DNA from: Cavia porcellus
Taxonomy: Eukaryota; Chordata; Mammalia; Rodentia; Caviidae
DNA length: 64,000 nt
Direction of reading: 5' to 3'
Assembly (NCBI RefSeq): GCF_034190915.1
Contig: NW_026947484.1
Span: 82,035,982-82,099,981, forward strand
Positions within the stretch are counted from its first letter, which is position 1; every line of letters starts with the position of its first letter. The notes under the pieces were generated by a model. The model saw only the letters and a list, made by a program, of their open reading frames with translations. It was not told the origin of the DNA and searched no databases. Positions 53,895 to 64,000 of the stretch are shown here, piece after piece. A program made the position numbers and the translations under genes.

Positions 53895-54105
53895 GAAGTA
53901 AATATGGTGGCACACATCTGTAATCCTAGATTTCGGGGAAAATAAGGAAGAACTCTTGCAGTTTAGGGCTAGTCTAGACAACTTATTAAGACGTTATCTC
54001 AAAATAAAAAGGGATGAGGATTTGGCTTTGTGATGGAGTGCTTGCTGCCATCTGTGAGGCTCTGGGCTGAGTACCTAGCACTGAATAAAGAAACGACAAC
54101 ACTAG
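53895..54105 (+). mobile_element. old B1-dID SINE
   Basis: AAATATGGTGGCACACATC, CTGTAATCCTAGA, AAGACGTTATCTCAAAATAA, then GGGATGAGGATTTGGCTTTG and GGCTCTGGGCTGAGTACC. Confidence 0.75.
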
Positions 54106-54225
54106 ATAGTAACTCAAAGCCATATGAAGATATAAAGATTACCAAAAGGATAAAATACAGGGACAATTATAAAAGTGAGTGTTATTGAAACAATATTTTG
54201 TAACTCCATTCTGCTTGTGTATGCA

Positions 54226-54303
54226 TTTATTTTAATACCAGGGATTGAACCAGGGTTTCTCACATGCCAGGTATGTACTTTTTCACTGAGCTACATCCCT
54301 AGC
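54226..54303 (-). mobile_element. ID-type SINE
   Basis: AATACCAGGGATTGAACCAG, CACTGAGCTACATCCCTAGC in reverse. A second, more eroded ID-like stretch follows at about 54318-54380. Confidence 0.75.
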
Positions 54304-54389
54304 TTCTTTGTTTTAGAATTTGGAGGATTGGATCCGAGGACTTGTGCTTGCGAGATAATCACTCTACTATTAAGACCTTTTAAAAATTT

Positions 54390-54650
54390 ATGTCATGTTA
54401 AGATAGGGTCTTATTAAATTGCCTCGGCTAGTCTGGAACTTGAAATCCTCCTGCCTCAGCCTCATGAGTACTCGAGTTTAAAGGGGTATGCCACCACTTT
54501 TATACATGATTTTTTTTTTTTTAAGAGATAGGGCCCTACTGTTTCATTCAGGCTAGCCCCAAGCTGTTAATGCTTAAGTGATCTTCTTCTCTCAGCCTCA
54601 TGAGTAGCTGATAATATAGGCATGTGCCCTACACCACACAGGTTTTTTTT
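54390..54650 (-). mobile_element. two adjacent B1-type SINEs
   Basis: First: AGATAGGGTCTTATTAAATTG, GTCTGGAACTTGAAATCC, CTGCCTCAGCCTCATGAG (54395-54505). Second: AGAGATAGGGCCCTACTG, CAGGCTAGCCCCAAGC, CTCTCAGCCTCATGAGTAG (54520-54645). Both reversed and diverged. Confidence 0.75.
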
Positions 54651-54689
54651 TTTAACATGATTTAAGATATCAATACTTTTTTGTTTGTT

Positions 54690-54875
54690 TTTGCAGTACT
54701 GGTGATTGAACCCAAGATCTTTGCACTAAGCTACATCTCCAGCCCTTTTTATTTTTTATTTTGAGACAGAATGAGTCTCCCTAAATTGCCCACTTGGAGC
54801 TCAAACTTATGATCCTCTCTCCTCTGCCTCAGTTAGTGCTGGGGCTACTGGCATATGTCACCATTCCTGGCTTAA
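54690..54875 (-). mobile_element. B1-dID SINE
   Basis: Reverse dimer: GCAGTACTGGTGATTGAACC, CTAAGCTACATCTCCAGCCC (ID half), then TTTGAGACAGAATGAGTCTCC, CCTCTGCCTCAGTTAGTGC, CTGGCATATGTCACC (B1 half). Confidence 0.82.
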
Positions 54876-55129
54876 CATAATAATACACTTTTAAAATGAT
54901 TAATCTAAAAGCTATCATTATTGACTTTGGTTTATACTGCATATTTTATTTCCTACAAAATTTAAGAGACTAATGGATTTAAAGATATTATCAATGTTTG
55001 GGGACACATAATATATAATATATAATTTTGTAATAATAACAATTAAAAGAAGTAGAGACAGACCTGTAATGCCAAGAGGCTTTAGGGAGAAAGCTTTCAT
55101 TTTGTGTTTTGTTGTTGTCATCACTGTCG

Positions 55130-55293
55130 TTGCTGTAGTACTCAGGCTTGAATACAGGGATGGTCTACCGCTGAGCTACATCCCTATTTTATTTATTTAG
55201 TCTCATTAGGTTTCCCATGCTGGCCTCACTTATAATCCTCTTGCCAGTCTCCCAAACAGCTGGAATTACAAGTATTTGCCACCATGCTCAACT
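55130..55293 (-). mobile_element. B1-dID SINE
   Basis: Reverse dimer: AGTACTCAGGCTTGAATAC, CCGCTGAGCTACATCCC, then GGTTTCCCATGCTGGCC, CCAGTCTCCCAAACAGC, TTGCCACCATGC. Confidence 0.82.
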
Positions 55294-55487
55294 AGGGACA
55301 GAGTTTTTGTATGTTAATGAAATTAAGCTGGTATAAACCCAAATTACAGTGTTGTAACTTTAGAAAATTCAAAGTAATTCCCATAGAAACCATAAAGAAA
55401 GCAGCTAAAAAATGTCCACAAAAGGAAACAAGAATGAGATTTCAAAATTTCACAACAAAAAATCAGCTAAGTAAAAAAGAAGACAGT

Positions 55488-55580
55488 GGCCATGTCTGAT
55501 GACCACACCTATTATTCCAGTACCCTAGGAAACTAAGGCAGCTTCAAACAGAGCCTAGAAAGACCTTGACTCAAATAATA
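55488..55580 (+). mobile_element. diverged B1-type SINE
   Basis: GGCCATGTCTGATGACCAC, ACACCTATTATTCCAGTACC, GGAAACTAAGGCAG, AAAGACCTTGACTC. Eroded but in the correct order. Confidence 0.55.
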
Positions 55581-57665
55581 CTCCAGGGTGAAAGAGTGAA
55601 AGCTTTTCCTATAGACCAGATTAAATGTTCAGAGTGATGCGTGACATGTCATACTCATTCCTTAGCCTGTACTAAGATGAGCTGGGTCACAATGCCAGAA
55701 TTTATTTACCACAAAGATGTCTCTGATACTTGTCACATCTCACACCCAAACCAGAAAAAGAAGAGACACCCTAATTTTAAAGCAACAGAATCACACTTTC
55801 TGATTCTTTCTTCCTGTGTATCTACTCTCAGTTTTCTGATACCCTCAGTTCACCCAGGCCATATTCATAGCTCTCTACCACCTTGATCTTTCTTAACAAC
55901 AATGGGAGGAAAACAGAGCATCTCATTGAATAGGTTCTGATTTGGAGTCATATGTGGCAAGATTTTAGTACTTAGTCCTACTAGAAAAGTCATGAATCAG
56001 GAAAGAGCTAAAAAATGTCGGGAACCACTGAGATAGTTGATGAAATGCTACCACACTGACCACAGGGAGGGACTGTACTCCTAATGTTGTTGTTGTTTTA
56101 ACTTTGAAAAAGCCTATTTTCTTAAAGAAATATTTCTTGGACATTTCATATATCACACACTGTTTACTTGCTGGGGATACATCAGTGAATCAAAATAGAT
56201 TTTTAAAAAATTCATATCTTCATGGAGTTTATGTTCACATGGGAGGGATTAACTAATAACATAACAAATACCCACATGCCCATGACACAGTTTAAGATTT
56301 AGTATAGCTATTTAACTATAAGCTATGAACACCTCATAACAAGTATTGGTGAAAACTGACTCCTGAATTTCCTTGGCTTTATGTACTACATAGCTTCTCT
56401 TTTTTATTTATCACATTTTCACTGAAACATATAGCTTCAAACACCCCAGTATTGGCTTAGTAACCTACATTGTAATCCAGGTCACCAACTAGTCATGAAT
56501 TTAGGTTTTCTACTACCTTCTCAAGCTCTATAATATGTTGAAACAATCTGTTGAACTACAAACTGAGAAATCACTATGGTGTTGTTTATAGCTTTATAAT
56601 AAATGATACAAATCAGGACCAGCCAAGTGAGAAGATCTATAGAATGAGGTCTTGGAGGGACTCAAACCTGATATTTCCATGTCCCCAAGAGGCATCATCT
56701 TCCTGGCACATTAATGTTTTCCCACTAGGAATATGTGTCCAAGTTTTAGGTGTCTAAAGTTTATACAGGAGTTTCATTATGTAGTGATAATCAAGTGAAA
56801 TATGGAACATATGAATGAACTCAACTTCTACAACTCTACCTCCAGATGTTGGGAAGTTGGGCTAATATGGGGCTCAAAGCCCCAAACATCCTGCTATATA
56901 GTTTGTCTTTCCAATATGGTTAACACCCAATCTGAAACTATCTTGGAACCTGTAACAAAGTCGCCTTATTAGCATAAATTAAAATGTGGCCCAAGGAACT
57001 CACCATGAATAGTGAAGACACTGCTGTCATTCAGGAAATTCCAAGGATTTTGAGGCTCTCTCCTAAAAAGTAGGGACACAAATCAACCAAATTATTTATT
57101 AAATAGCATCTGTTATACAATGAATTGTGCTCCTCTCAAAATTTAGACACTGTAATCCCCAGTAAATCCCCAGTAAATGAAGTGTCTCATATATTGTAAG
57201 TGATCAGTAAACAAATGTCAGACAGGAAGAAAATCCAGTGGTTGATTGAGTCCAGAAGGGAGAGCTGCAGCCAGAGAAGAGGCCTGGTTTGTGTTTACAG
57301 TGGGGCAGCATGATGACAAATACCATTTTCAACCAAAGAACAGGATAGTTTGAGTCAGAAAGGCAAACTGATTCCAAACCAAAGAGTCATCTAAAGTCAC
57401 TACAAACATGAGAGTATACAGACAGCCAAAGACTATTTTTGCCGTATAATTGGCTTCTAAGCCTGCTTGCTTCCTCAGGTCAGGTGATGTCTCCAGAATG
57501 TTTGTCATAACGCATCAAGGTCCAATTTTTTGGCTTGCCAAGGCTGTTTTTAAGAACTGTTTTTAGCTGCATATAAAATATGTAATTAGTTTATGTATGT
57601 AAGTATATAAATAACCAAACTTCTTGTATTTTAAAATATTTCTGTAACCTTGAAAAAGAAGGGAA
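55581..57665. other. unassigned DNA, partly an old unidentified repeat
   Basis: No gene recognised. The segment about 56600-57080 (GGACTCAAACCTGATATTTCC, CATCTTCCTGGCAC, AACTCACCATGAATAGTG, CAGGAAATTCCAAGGATTTT) looks like an ancient mammal-wide interspersed repeat that I cannot name. Confidence 0.4.
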
Positions 57666-58240
57666 CCTACAACTTTGTGGCATTAGCACCACATGGCTCC
57701 CTCCCTGACATGGCATCCCATTGTCACCTATGTAGTCCATGTTCTAGCTCAACGCAAGCAATTTGTGAAAAATATTGCTAAAAATTACATGACAGTTTCA
57801 AATGTTTACAATCTTGTGGAGGCAGAATTACTAGCAATCCAGGGCCACATGGGGCCTCCCAGCCAAGCGTTGAACAGACCTGCAGAGGCTCCTGAGCCCT
57901 GTGTTGCCACCCTTCTGTCCTTAGACTATGGAAGGTCTGGTGGTGATCTAGGGATAGGCAAGTGAATCTCTTCTGTTTCTTCAACACTTTCCTTCACTCC
58001 TAGGCCTTGAGGATCCTAGAAAAGAAAATGCTTAAAGCACCCCTGCCACCATCCCAGGCAGCAGTTCAAGGAGTCTCCCCTACCTGTGCTGTGTTTTTGC
58101 TGAGCGTTCCTCACATTCTCATTGTCTGTCACTTGAATGTCACCTCTCTCCCCATTTCTCTTTGGGATGGTATTTTAGATGTGGTCTCACTCCTGGATGT
58201 TTCCTCCCGAATTACCTTGAAAACTTTACTCAAGACTCTG
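57666..58240. other. unassigned, less AT-rich DNA
   Basis: Contains a 90-codon plus-strand frame (57693-57965, starting MAPSLTWHPIVTYVVHVLAQ) and a 104-codon frame running into the CA repeat (58007-58321). Neither resembles a known family, and frames are open on both strands (57778-57987 minus), so coding is not supported. Confidence 0.4.
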
Positions 58241-58242
58241 AA

Positions 58243-58274
58243 CACACACACAAACACACACACACACACACACA
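58243..58274. repeat. (CA)n microsatellite
   Basis: ACACACACACAAACACACAC with a single interruption. Confidence 0.95.
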
Positions 58275-59984
58275 GTATCTGGAAGTCCTGGCCCTTTAGG
58301 AGTGAGTTACTGTACGAATAGAGAGAAAATCTCTAACATTTCCCTTCTTCCAGTCAACTTACTCCCATTCCCCCCAACTCAACTCCTCCACACCAGGGGA
58401 TGTACTCATATTGTCATTTTACCCCATTTTGTGTCACACAAAATCCATTGTCAAGTTTTTCTGACCTCCCCAAACCTCGATCACTCACAACTTTAAAAAA
58501 AATGTTTAGGAAAGCCTAAAACTAGGATTTTGTTTGAAATATGCATAAGCCAGGTATCATCTCCTTAAGGAGAAAAAGATTTAGCTCTGTCTAGGATTCT
58601 AATTTTCACTGGTAGAATTTACTTGCCACATCAGAAAGAAATTGTTGGGAAGGGGAGATTTTTGTTAACTCCATCACTGTCAAATTCTGTGAATTCCCCC
58701 AAAGGATAGGTTGGGGAAAATTCTCTATTGTAATCTGGAATGAGAAGAGGGAAACAATTCTCTGAGGGAATAAACAGGTTGTTTGTGGCAGTGAAAGAAG
58801 CAGCAAGATGATCAGTTTGGGGCTTCAGTGGTTGAAAAGAAAGTAAATGAGCCAGGAGCTGCCAAAACTGAGCAAGAAAGAAACCAGAGCTTCTCACTAA
58901 TGTTTTATTCCCCACTGTGGAATTTTGACAACTTTCAGTCCTAGCTAGTCATTATCCTCATTTCCCTCCTCCCAAACATCTCTTGGAGTACTAAGGGCAG
59001 GGCAAGATTCCCTATTCTAGATGACAGGGTCTCAGAAGAAGAATGTAGGGGAGAGGAGAGGTATCCATTCCTAGCATTTCTAACTATACCCCTGAAAGCA
59101 TTTCTTTGTAAAAATACTATTTGTTGGGTTAGCAGGTCTCACAATTCTTTGGAATTCTATTTCAAAGCACAATTGTGTAAAAATAGCCAACTGCTATACA
59201 TAAAATGGTTACTACAGAGAATGCATTTGTGTTGCACATAACTTACTTCTACAAAGGAGCCATTGGAATGCTGACATCTGAGATGGTACTGCTTGTGCAA
59301 CTCTCAAACAAGAGAAGAAGACATATTGATGCCTTTGGGGACTCTTGATTCATAGGACAAGAATGATTGTAGGTCCTTTCTGTTTGAGAATTTTTTGTAT
59401 TCCTTATTGGTATCCTGAAGATCAAATAATATGCTGTTCCTTCTGGCCATGTCTTAAAGGTCTGAAACAAAAAAGGCCTCTGACAAGCATATCTATTGAT
59501 GGCTGGTGGAGTCAAAGCAAACGTTTAGTGTCTTACTTGCTGAGAAAATTAAGGGAACAAGTAAAAGTTGAAAGGAAGTTTAATTTTAGCCTTGTGAAAC
59601 TTTTTGATCATGGAAACCACTGAAGTGTATCTCATAAAAGTGCCTTCCTTTACTGAAGTTCAGAGTTGTTTATTAAAATTCATATTATTAAATTGTACTT
59701 TAGCTACTTTTACATAATTGTGTGTGCTTGCGGGTGTGTGTGTGTGCAAATGAGAGAGACAGAAATGAATCATGCACCCTCAGTGAAGTTGCAAGTCTAG
59801 TTAATTCTGAAAAGATGGTATCATTAAGTGAGCTCTAGCTCATTGTTTGCATTGCAGGCTAGCCACAAAACCATATTTATGGGGGGGGGTATTGCTTAGC
59901 ACAACAATACAATCAACTTCTAGTACACAGAAATATTTCTACACTTCAAGTTTCTCTACTTCTATTTCTTTTCTTTCTTTCTTT
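58275..59984. other. unassigned DNA
   Basis: No repeat family or gene recognised. A short (TG)n run is at about 59730-59746 and an 11-G run at about 59881. Several 60-94 codon frames overlap on both strands without family features. Confidence 0.45.
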
Positions 59985-60068
59985 TTTTTTTCCTCAATGT
60001 TGAGGATCAACCCAGGGATCTCAATTTTGATAGGAAAGCACTTCATCATCAAGCTACATTCCCAACTC
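59985..60068 (-). mobile_element. diverged ID-type SINE
   Basis: T-rich head, TTGAGGATCAACCCAGGG, TCATCAAGCTACATTCCCAAC. Confidence 0.6.
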
Positions 60069-60249
60069 TGCAAGTTTTTCTGAAAAAAAGAAACCATACC
60101 ATGGTTGGAAAATAGCAGGATGTGAAATAGGCTTCTTTCATATGACTCTTCCATAACAAACATTTTTACATGTAAGAAATGTTCTACAAATATTTAAAGA
60201 TCATTGCAAAGCCTGAGAATTATAAAACAAATAAACCTTTAAGTCATGC

Positions 60250-60480
60250 ATTTGAGTACTTGCTTTGCGCCAAGGACTTTTTCTCTATGCATATATGTAA
60301 ATATTTTAAAATATTCACTGATGCCCTTAGAGAAACAGATGAAAATTCATATTTTACAAATTAGGAAATTAAGGCAGAGAGATTAAGGAAAGTGCCCAAA
60401 CCTTCACAGTTTACAAATGGCAGAGAGGGCATCTGAATCCAGGTCCATCTAAGACCCATGCTCTTAACTACTCTGCTACT
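60250..60480 (-). mobile_element. MIR SINE
   Basis: Reverse MIR: ATATTTTACAAATTAGG, AAATTAAGGCAGAGAG, AAAGTGCCCAAACC, GAATCCAGGTCCATC, CCATGCTCTTAACTACTC. Confidence 0.78.
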
Positions 60481-60841
60481 TCCAAAATTGCAAGCTCCTA
60501 CCACTGTCACCATTAAACATTGACTACTATTATATTACCATGGATTAGCTGGGGACATCTTTATAGTACACGTTATGTGCAATGCTTTTCCAATAGTTTT
60601 CTCTGTAAGAGAGAGGTAGAGGAAGGTGTACCATATTATTACCAGTAAAAAAAATCTTTAAAGTTAAACTAATACATATTTTTGTAGAATATGAATAATG
60701 TAGTTTGCACAAAGAATAGCTGTAATATCTTGTAGAGATATAAGTGCCCTGCTTGGGGGAAAGTAAGCAGAATGGAAAGGGTATGTTCATGTATATTCTT
60801 GCACAAGCACATATTTACCAGTGTGGTGCCACCAACGAGAA
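60481..60841. other. unassigned DNA
   Basis: No element recognised. Confidence 0.45.
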
Positions 60842-60952
60842 TGAGAGACAGACAGAGACACAGAGAGAGAGAGAGACAGACAGAGACAGAGACAGAGGAA
60901 GAAGGAGGAGAAAGAGGAGAAGAAGGAGGAGAAGAAGGAAGAAAAGAAGGAG
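60842..60952. repeat. (GACA)n/(GA)n/(GGA)n purine-rich tract
   Basis: About 110 bp of nearly pure purine on the plus strand, graded from (GACA) to (GA) to (GGAGAA) units. Arg/Glu-rich plus-strand frames and a Ser/Leu/Phe-rich minus frame here are artefacts. Confidence 0.95.
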
Positions 60953-62194
60953 GCTTGGATGTGTGCTAGTCCACCTCTGTCCCGGCACAAAAGCTTGATA
61001 ATATTGGAAGATTCAAGCCTAGCAAACTGAGTCAGATCACTGCACATGCCCCTCTTGTTGCTGTGGCTCAGTCATGGATCACAGCACTTCCCTTCCTCCA
61101 GGTTGCCAATAAATCTCTAGAGACGGGGCCTTGCCTCCTGTCAGACAAGCCATGCCTATCAGTACTTGTGAATGTACCCTCATTATATTCCTCTAAAAAT
61201 GGATGTTAGGTTCTCTCCTGTCTCCTTAAATACAGTATGTTAGAAACCCAATTAGTTTTTAGCCATTACATCCTCTCTCAAAGCTCTGGACATTTATGAT
61301 ACAATATGACTGATGTCAGAGAGTTTTGACTTGCCTCTAAACTTATCTGAATGGGTAAATAGGGATGATCTTGGCTTCCCACAATAGCTGCTAACCTCAG
61401 AACCTGTAAAAGTGAGGTTACAGCTCCATTTCAGTGTCAGCTAATCCACAGGAACTTGTTCCTGTTCTGATTTTTTTCTTTGATGTTATGTACCCTAGGC
61501 TCTCGGACTAACAGAAAGCCTGCCTTGTCAAGAAAAAGTAGATTGCTCTGAATCTCATAGTTCATGACAAATATTCTGCTTGCTTGGAGATAGAGGTTGT
61601 TCTAGTTAGGGTAGAAGTTAGATTCCAAGTTGTCAGACCTGGAACAGGGTTTGTCATGTAGCATCAAGAGATCAGATGGGCCAACTGAATCAGAATTCAT
61701 TAAGGAAAGCTTTCATTTGAGAGCTAGCAAGATACAGCATTAATACATCATCCAAAGGCCAGAGATTTAGATTACAAAACCAGGACTTGAGAATCAGGGA
61801 AATGGGGATTCAATTCATACAAAGGTAGGGAACAAATGAAAATGTCCAAGGTCACTGCTATAAAGAACCCAGGATGTTTGTAAGACAAAAACACCATGAA
61901 GCCAAAGGATGTCTGGACGGATTTGTCAGCCTCATAGCAAAGTGTGCAGCTTTTTATCTTTTCTCTCTGGTTAGATGAAAGATATCCTGCTTCCATCCCT
62001 AAGCCTATGGGTGTGCATCAGCAAACCATAGTATAGCCCTCCTTCCTGAGGGCTATAATGTGACAGGGACTGTGTCCTTATAGTTTTATCTACTGTAACC
62101 CTTGCTTGAAATCAGATTACATGCAATCTCATCAACTTGCTGAACTCCTTGCAGAAGATCTTCTTCTTTGTTACAAAGATGTATCTCCCATTTC
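60953..62194. other. unassigned DNA
   Basis: The stretch at about 61080-61200 (CCAATAAATCTCTAGAGAC) could be the 3' part of an LTR, but too little is recognisable. No gene seen. Confidence 0.4.
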
Positions 62195-62335
62195 CCTAGT
62201 ATTAGGGATTGAAATGAGAGCCTCTGCACTGAGCTAAGTTACCAATCCTTTTAATGTTTTATTTTGAGAAAGGGATTCACTAAATTATCATGGCTGGGCT
62301 TGAACCTGTGAGTGCACCACCACACTCAGCTTACA
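62195..62335 (-). mobile_element. old B1-dID SINE
   Basis: Reverse: CCTAGTATTAGGGATTGAAATG, CACTGAGCTAAGTTACC, TTTTGAGAAAGGGATTCAC, GCTGGGCTTGAACCTGTG, GCACCACCACACTCAGC. Confidence 0.72.
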
Positions 62336-63171
62336 GAAATATTTTACACAGTGTCCCAAGTTAGTTCCCATTCAAGACTCTATGGATAGATGTGCAGTCT
62401 TACTGCAGAAAAACTATACTAATAAAACAAAAATCCCAACTCCTCATCACAGTCTCTGGGGTCTGGCTCATCAGTCTCATCTTACTATGGTCTCCTATGT
62501 TTTCTTTTATCCAGCTTCACTAGTTTTTTTTTTTTCTTTGATCATGTAAAGCTGTGGTGCCTGGGTCCTATTTAGCCCTCCTCATCAAATACTCTCCATA
62601 CAGGATGAGGTCATGAGCCACTGGACATGCCTATTAGGACCCCGTAGCTCCTATGTCTTCTAGTTACAGTTGGGATTCCTGGGACCATAGAATGCTCTGT
62701 TAAAGTAAACACAAGACTGTTCTAAGGCTCACAAGGCTCTAGGCTCTGCAAATCATGGAATATAGCGAAACAAAAAATGCATATTGAACAGAGAAACAAA
62801 GTTATCCAACATGTTTTGTTAGTTTTGCCTAAGGGAAAAAAAAAAGATTACATTTAATTTAATATGCATCTTCCACTGTGCATGGAAGATCAACTCACTA
62901 AAGCATTAAACCAGAAATCTGGATTGTTCCAAAGCTTTGTAGATATCAATATCAATATAGATATAGATATATTTTATTACCCTAGTACTAGAGTTTGAAG
63001 TGAGAGCCATCATCTACCATAATCTACCTAGGTTTTTAGAGAAGCAGTGTAGTGAATGGAAATGGGAAATATTCCTACACATACCCAATGTAAATACATC
63101 CTCATGTCTTTAACCATGTTAATCATTGGAATTCTTCCTGGAATGTGATTATATTTAATTTACATTCTTTT
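62336..63171. other. unassigned DNA
   Basis: A short (ATCAAT)/(ATAGAT)n simple repeat at about 62943-62972. No gene seen. Confidence 0.45.
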
Positions 63172-63268
63172 TTTCAGACTATGTGCTCCAGGCTGGCTTG
63201 AACTCACAATTCACCTAGCCTACTAAGTGCTGCAGTTATGTATAGACAAATGCCACCACACACATCTC
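63172..63268 (-). mobile_element. B1-type SINE, truncated
   Basis: Reverse: GACTATGTGCTCCAGGCTGG, CTTGAACTCACAATTC, CTAAGTGCTGCAGTTATG, AATGCCACCACAC. Confidence 0.75.
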
Positions 63269-64000
63269 ATTTTCTTCTCACCCTCTCACTATCCTTATCC
63301 TTTTTCTTTCTTTTTTTGGCATACAAGAGTTAACTCTAATTTACTTCTTGATTGAAGGTGGGTGACAGTATAGCCAATTATTGGCAAGTCTATTGGTTTT
63401 CAAACCACACAGTACAGCAAATATGAAAGAATGCTGGTATTTATTTCAACGGTTACCTAATCATTTATATATTCAAGGACTAGGAATAACTGCAGGGCAA
63501 GTTGACCCTTAGTCGTATTGTGAATTGAATTTGAGATAAAATCCCATTTATCACCAAGCTACCATACCCTCCATTCTAATTGGAGGATCTAGATGGCATT
63601 TGGGATCTCCTGTTATCTATCAGTGCCAGCAGAGAGTGGAAATCCAACATTATTTGAAAAGCATGGCTGTTCTCCCCTTATCCTGGCACAATTACTCTGT
63701 TAAATAGCTGAAGGTCCTTTTAGGGAAGGACAGAACATTTACTTTGATGGCATTGTCAGGTTTTCCCAAAAAGGACCTTGTCTCCCATTCAACTAAAGAA
63801 CTCTGGGCCTGAAAATCATTTTAATTCTTGATACTGAGTGTTTTTACCATTGCAATTTTTTGCTTTCCTGCTCTTAATTCTTTTTTTAATCATGTAAATC
63901 AAACAACATCCTGGTCAGTTCTCTAAATATCTTTCCCCAAAACTTCCACAAAACCATGTAGGTCAAAGCACCCTAACTGACACTCTGAATTTGACACCAA
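63269..64000. other. unassigned DNA
   Basis: No gene or named repeat recognised up to the window end. Confidence 0.45.

Noticed and set aside
57693..57965. 90-codon frame starting MAPSLTWHPIVTYVV
   Set aside because: No recognised family, a comparable frame on the opposite strand, and no splice or promoter context.
60744..61047. Arg/Glu-rich protein and its Ser/Leu-rich antisense
   Set aside because: Direct translation of the (GA)n/(GGA)n purine tract.

Overview
This window is mammalian nuclear DNA, almost certainly from a rodent, and consists mostly of interspersed repeats. The diagnostic elements are many short tRNA-derived SINEs of the rodent ID type (pol III A box TTTAGCTCAGCGGCATAAG, B box GAGTTCGATCCCTGG, then GGTACC and an A-rich tail), B1 monomers and B1-dID dimers. 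MIR, MaLR/MLT LTRs and several ages of LINE-1 are also present. Abundant B1-dID together with a very young ID family fits a castorimorph, anomalurid or related rodent. Genus cannot be fixed without a repeat-library search. No intact protein-coding gene is visible; almost every ORF over 60 codons lies in repeat DNA or is a chance frame.

Layout. 0-13.7 kb: low-complexity single-copy DNA with SINEs, a tandem-repeat block, a truncated HAL1-like LINE, L1 3' ends, a probable solo LTR and MIRs. 13.7-23.7 kb: one full-length but decayed L1 (L1-a, +) with a 20-bp target duplication, a likely 3' transduction, and a complete 3.1-kb ORF1-only LINE (HAL1-1) inserted in its ORF2. 23.8-25.7 kb: mostly unassigned. 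About 25.8-32.7 kb: an L1 on the minus strand (L1-b). About 33-42.6 kb: an L1 on the plus strand (L1-c) with an internal deletion and a second complete ORF1-only LINE (HAL1-2, minus) inserted in its endonuclease region. 42.6-50 kb: SINEs, MaLR-type LTRs and a small CpG-rich, double-ETS promoter-like island at about 44.1 kb. 50.3-53.9 kb: a nest of insertions in an ancient HAL1/L1M-like element, comprising a B1-dID, a U6 snRNA/HAL1 chimeric retrocopy, a 5'-inverted L1 and a MaLR LTR inside that L1. 54-64 kb: old SINEs, a MIR, microsatellites and long unassigned stretches.

The most notable content is a recently active HAL1-like family: LINEs with an L1-type ORF1 but no ORF2. Two full-length copies carry perfect target duplications, one truncated copy carries a clear one, and a U6 chimera shares the same 3' end. 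These elements have no reverse transcriptase or endonuclease of their own and sit at TTTT/AA-type sites, so they presumably borrow L1 enzymes. The best gene-like signal is the 44.1-kb island, which could be the shared promoter of two divergent transcripts whose further exons are unknown or outside the window.
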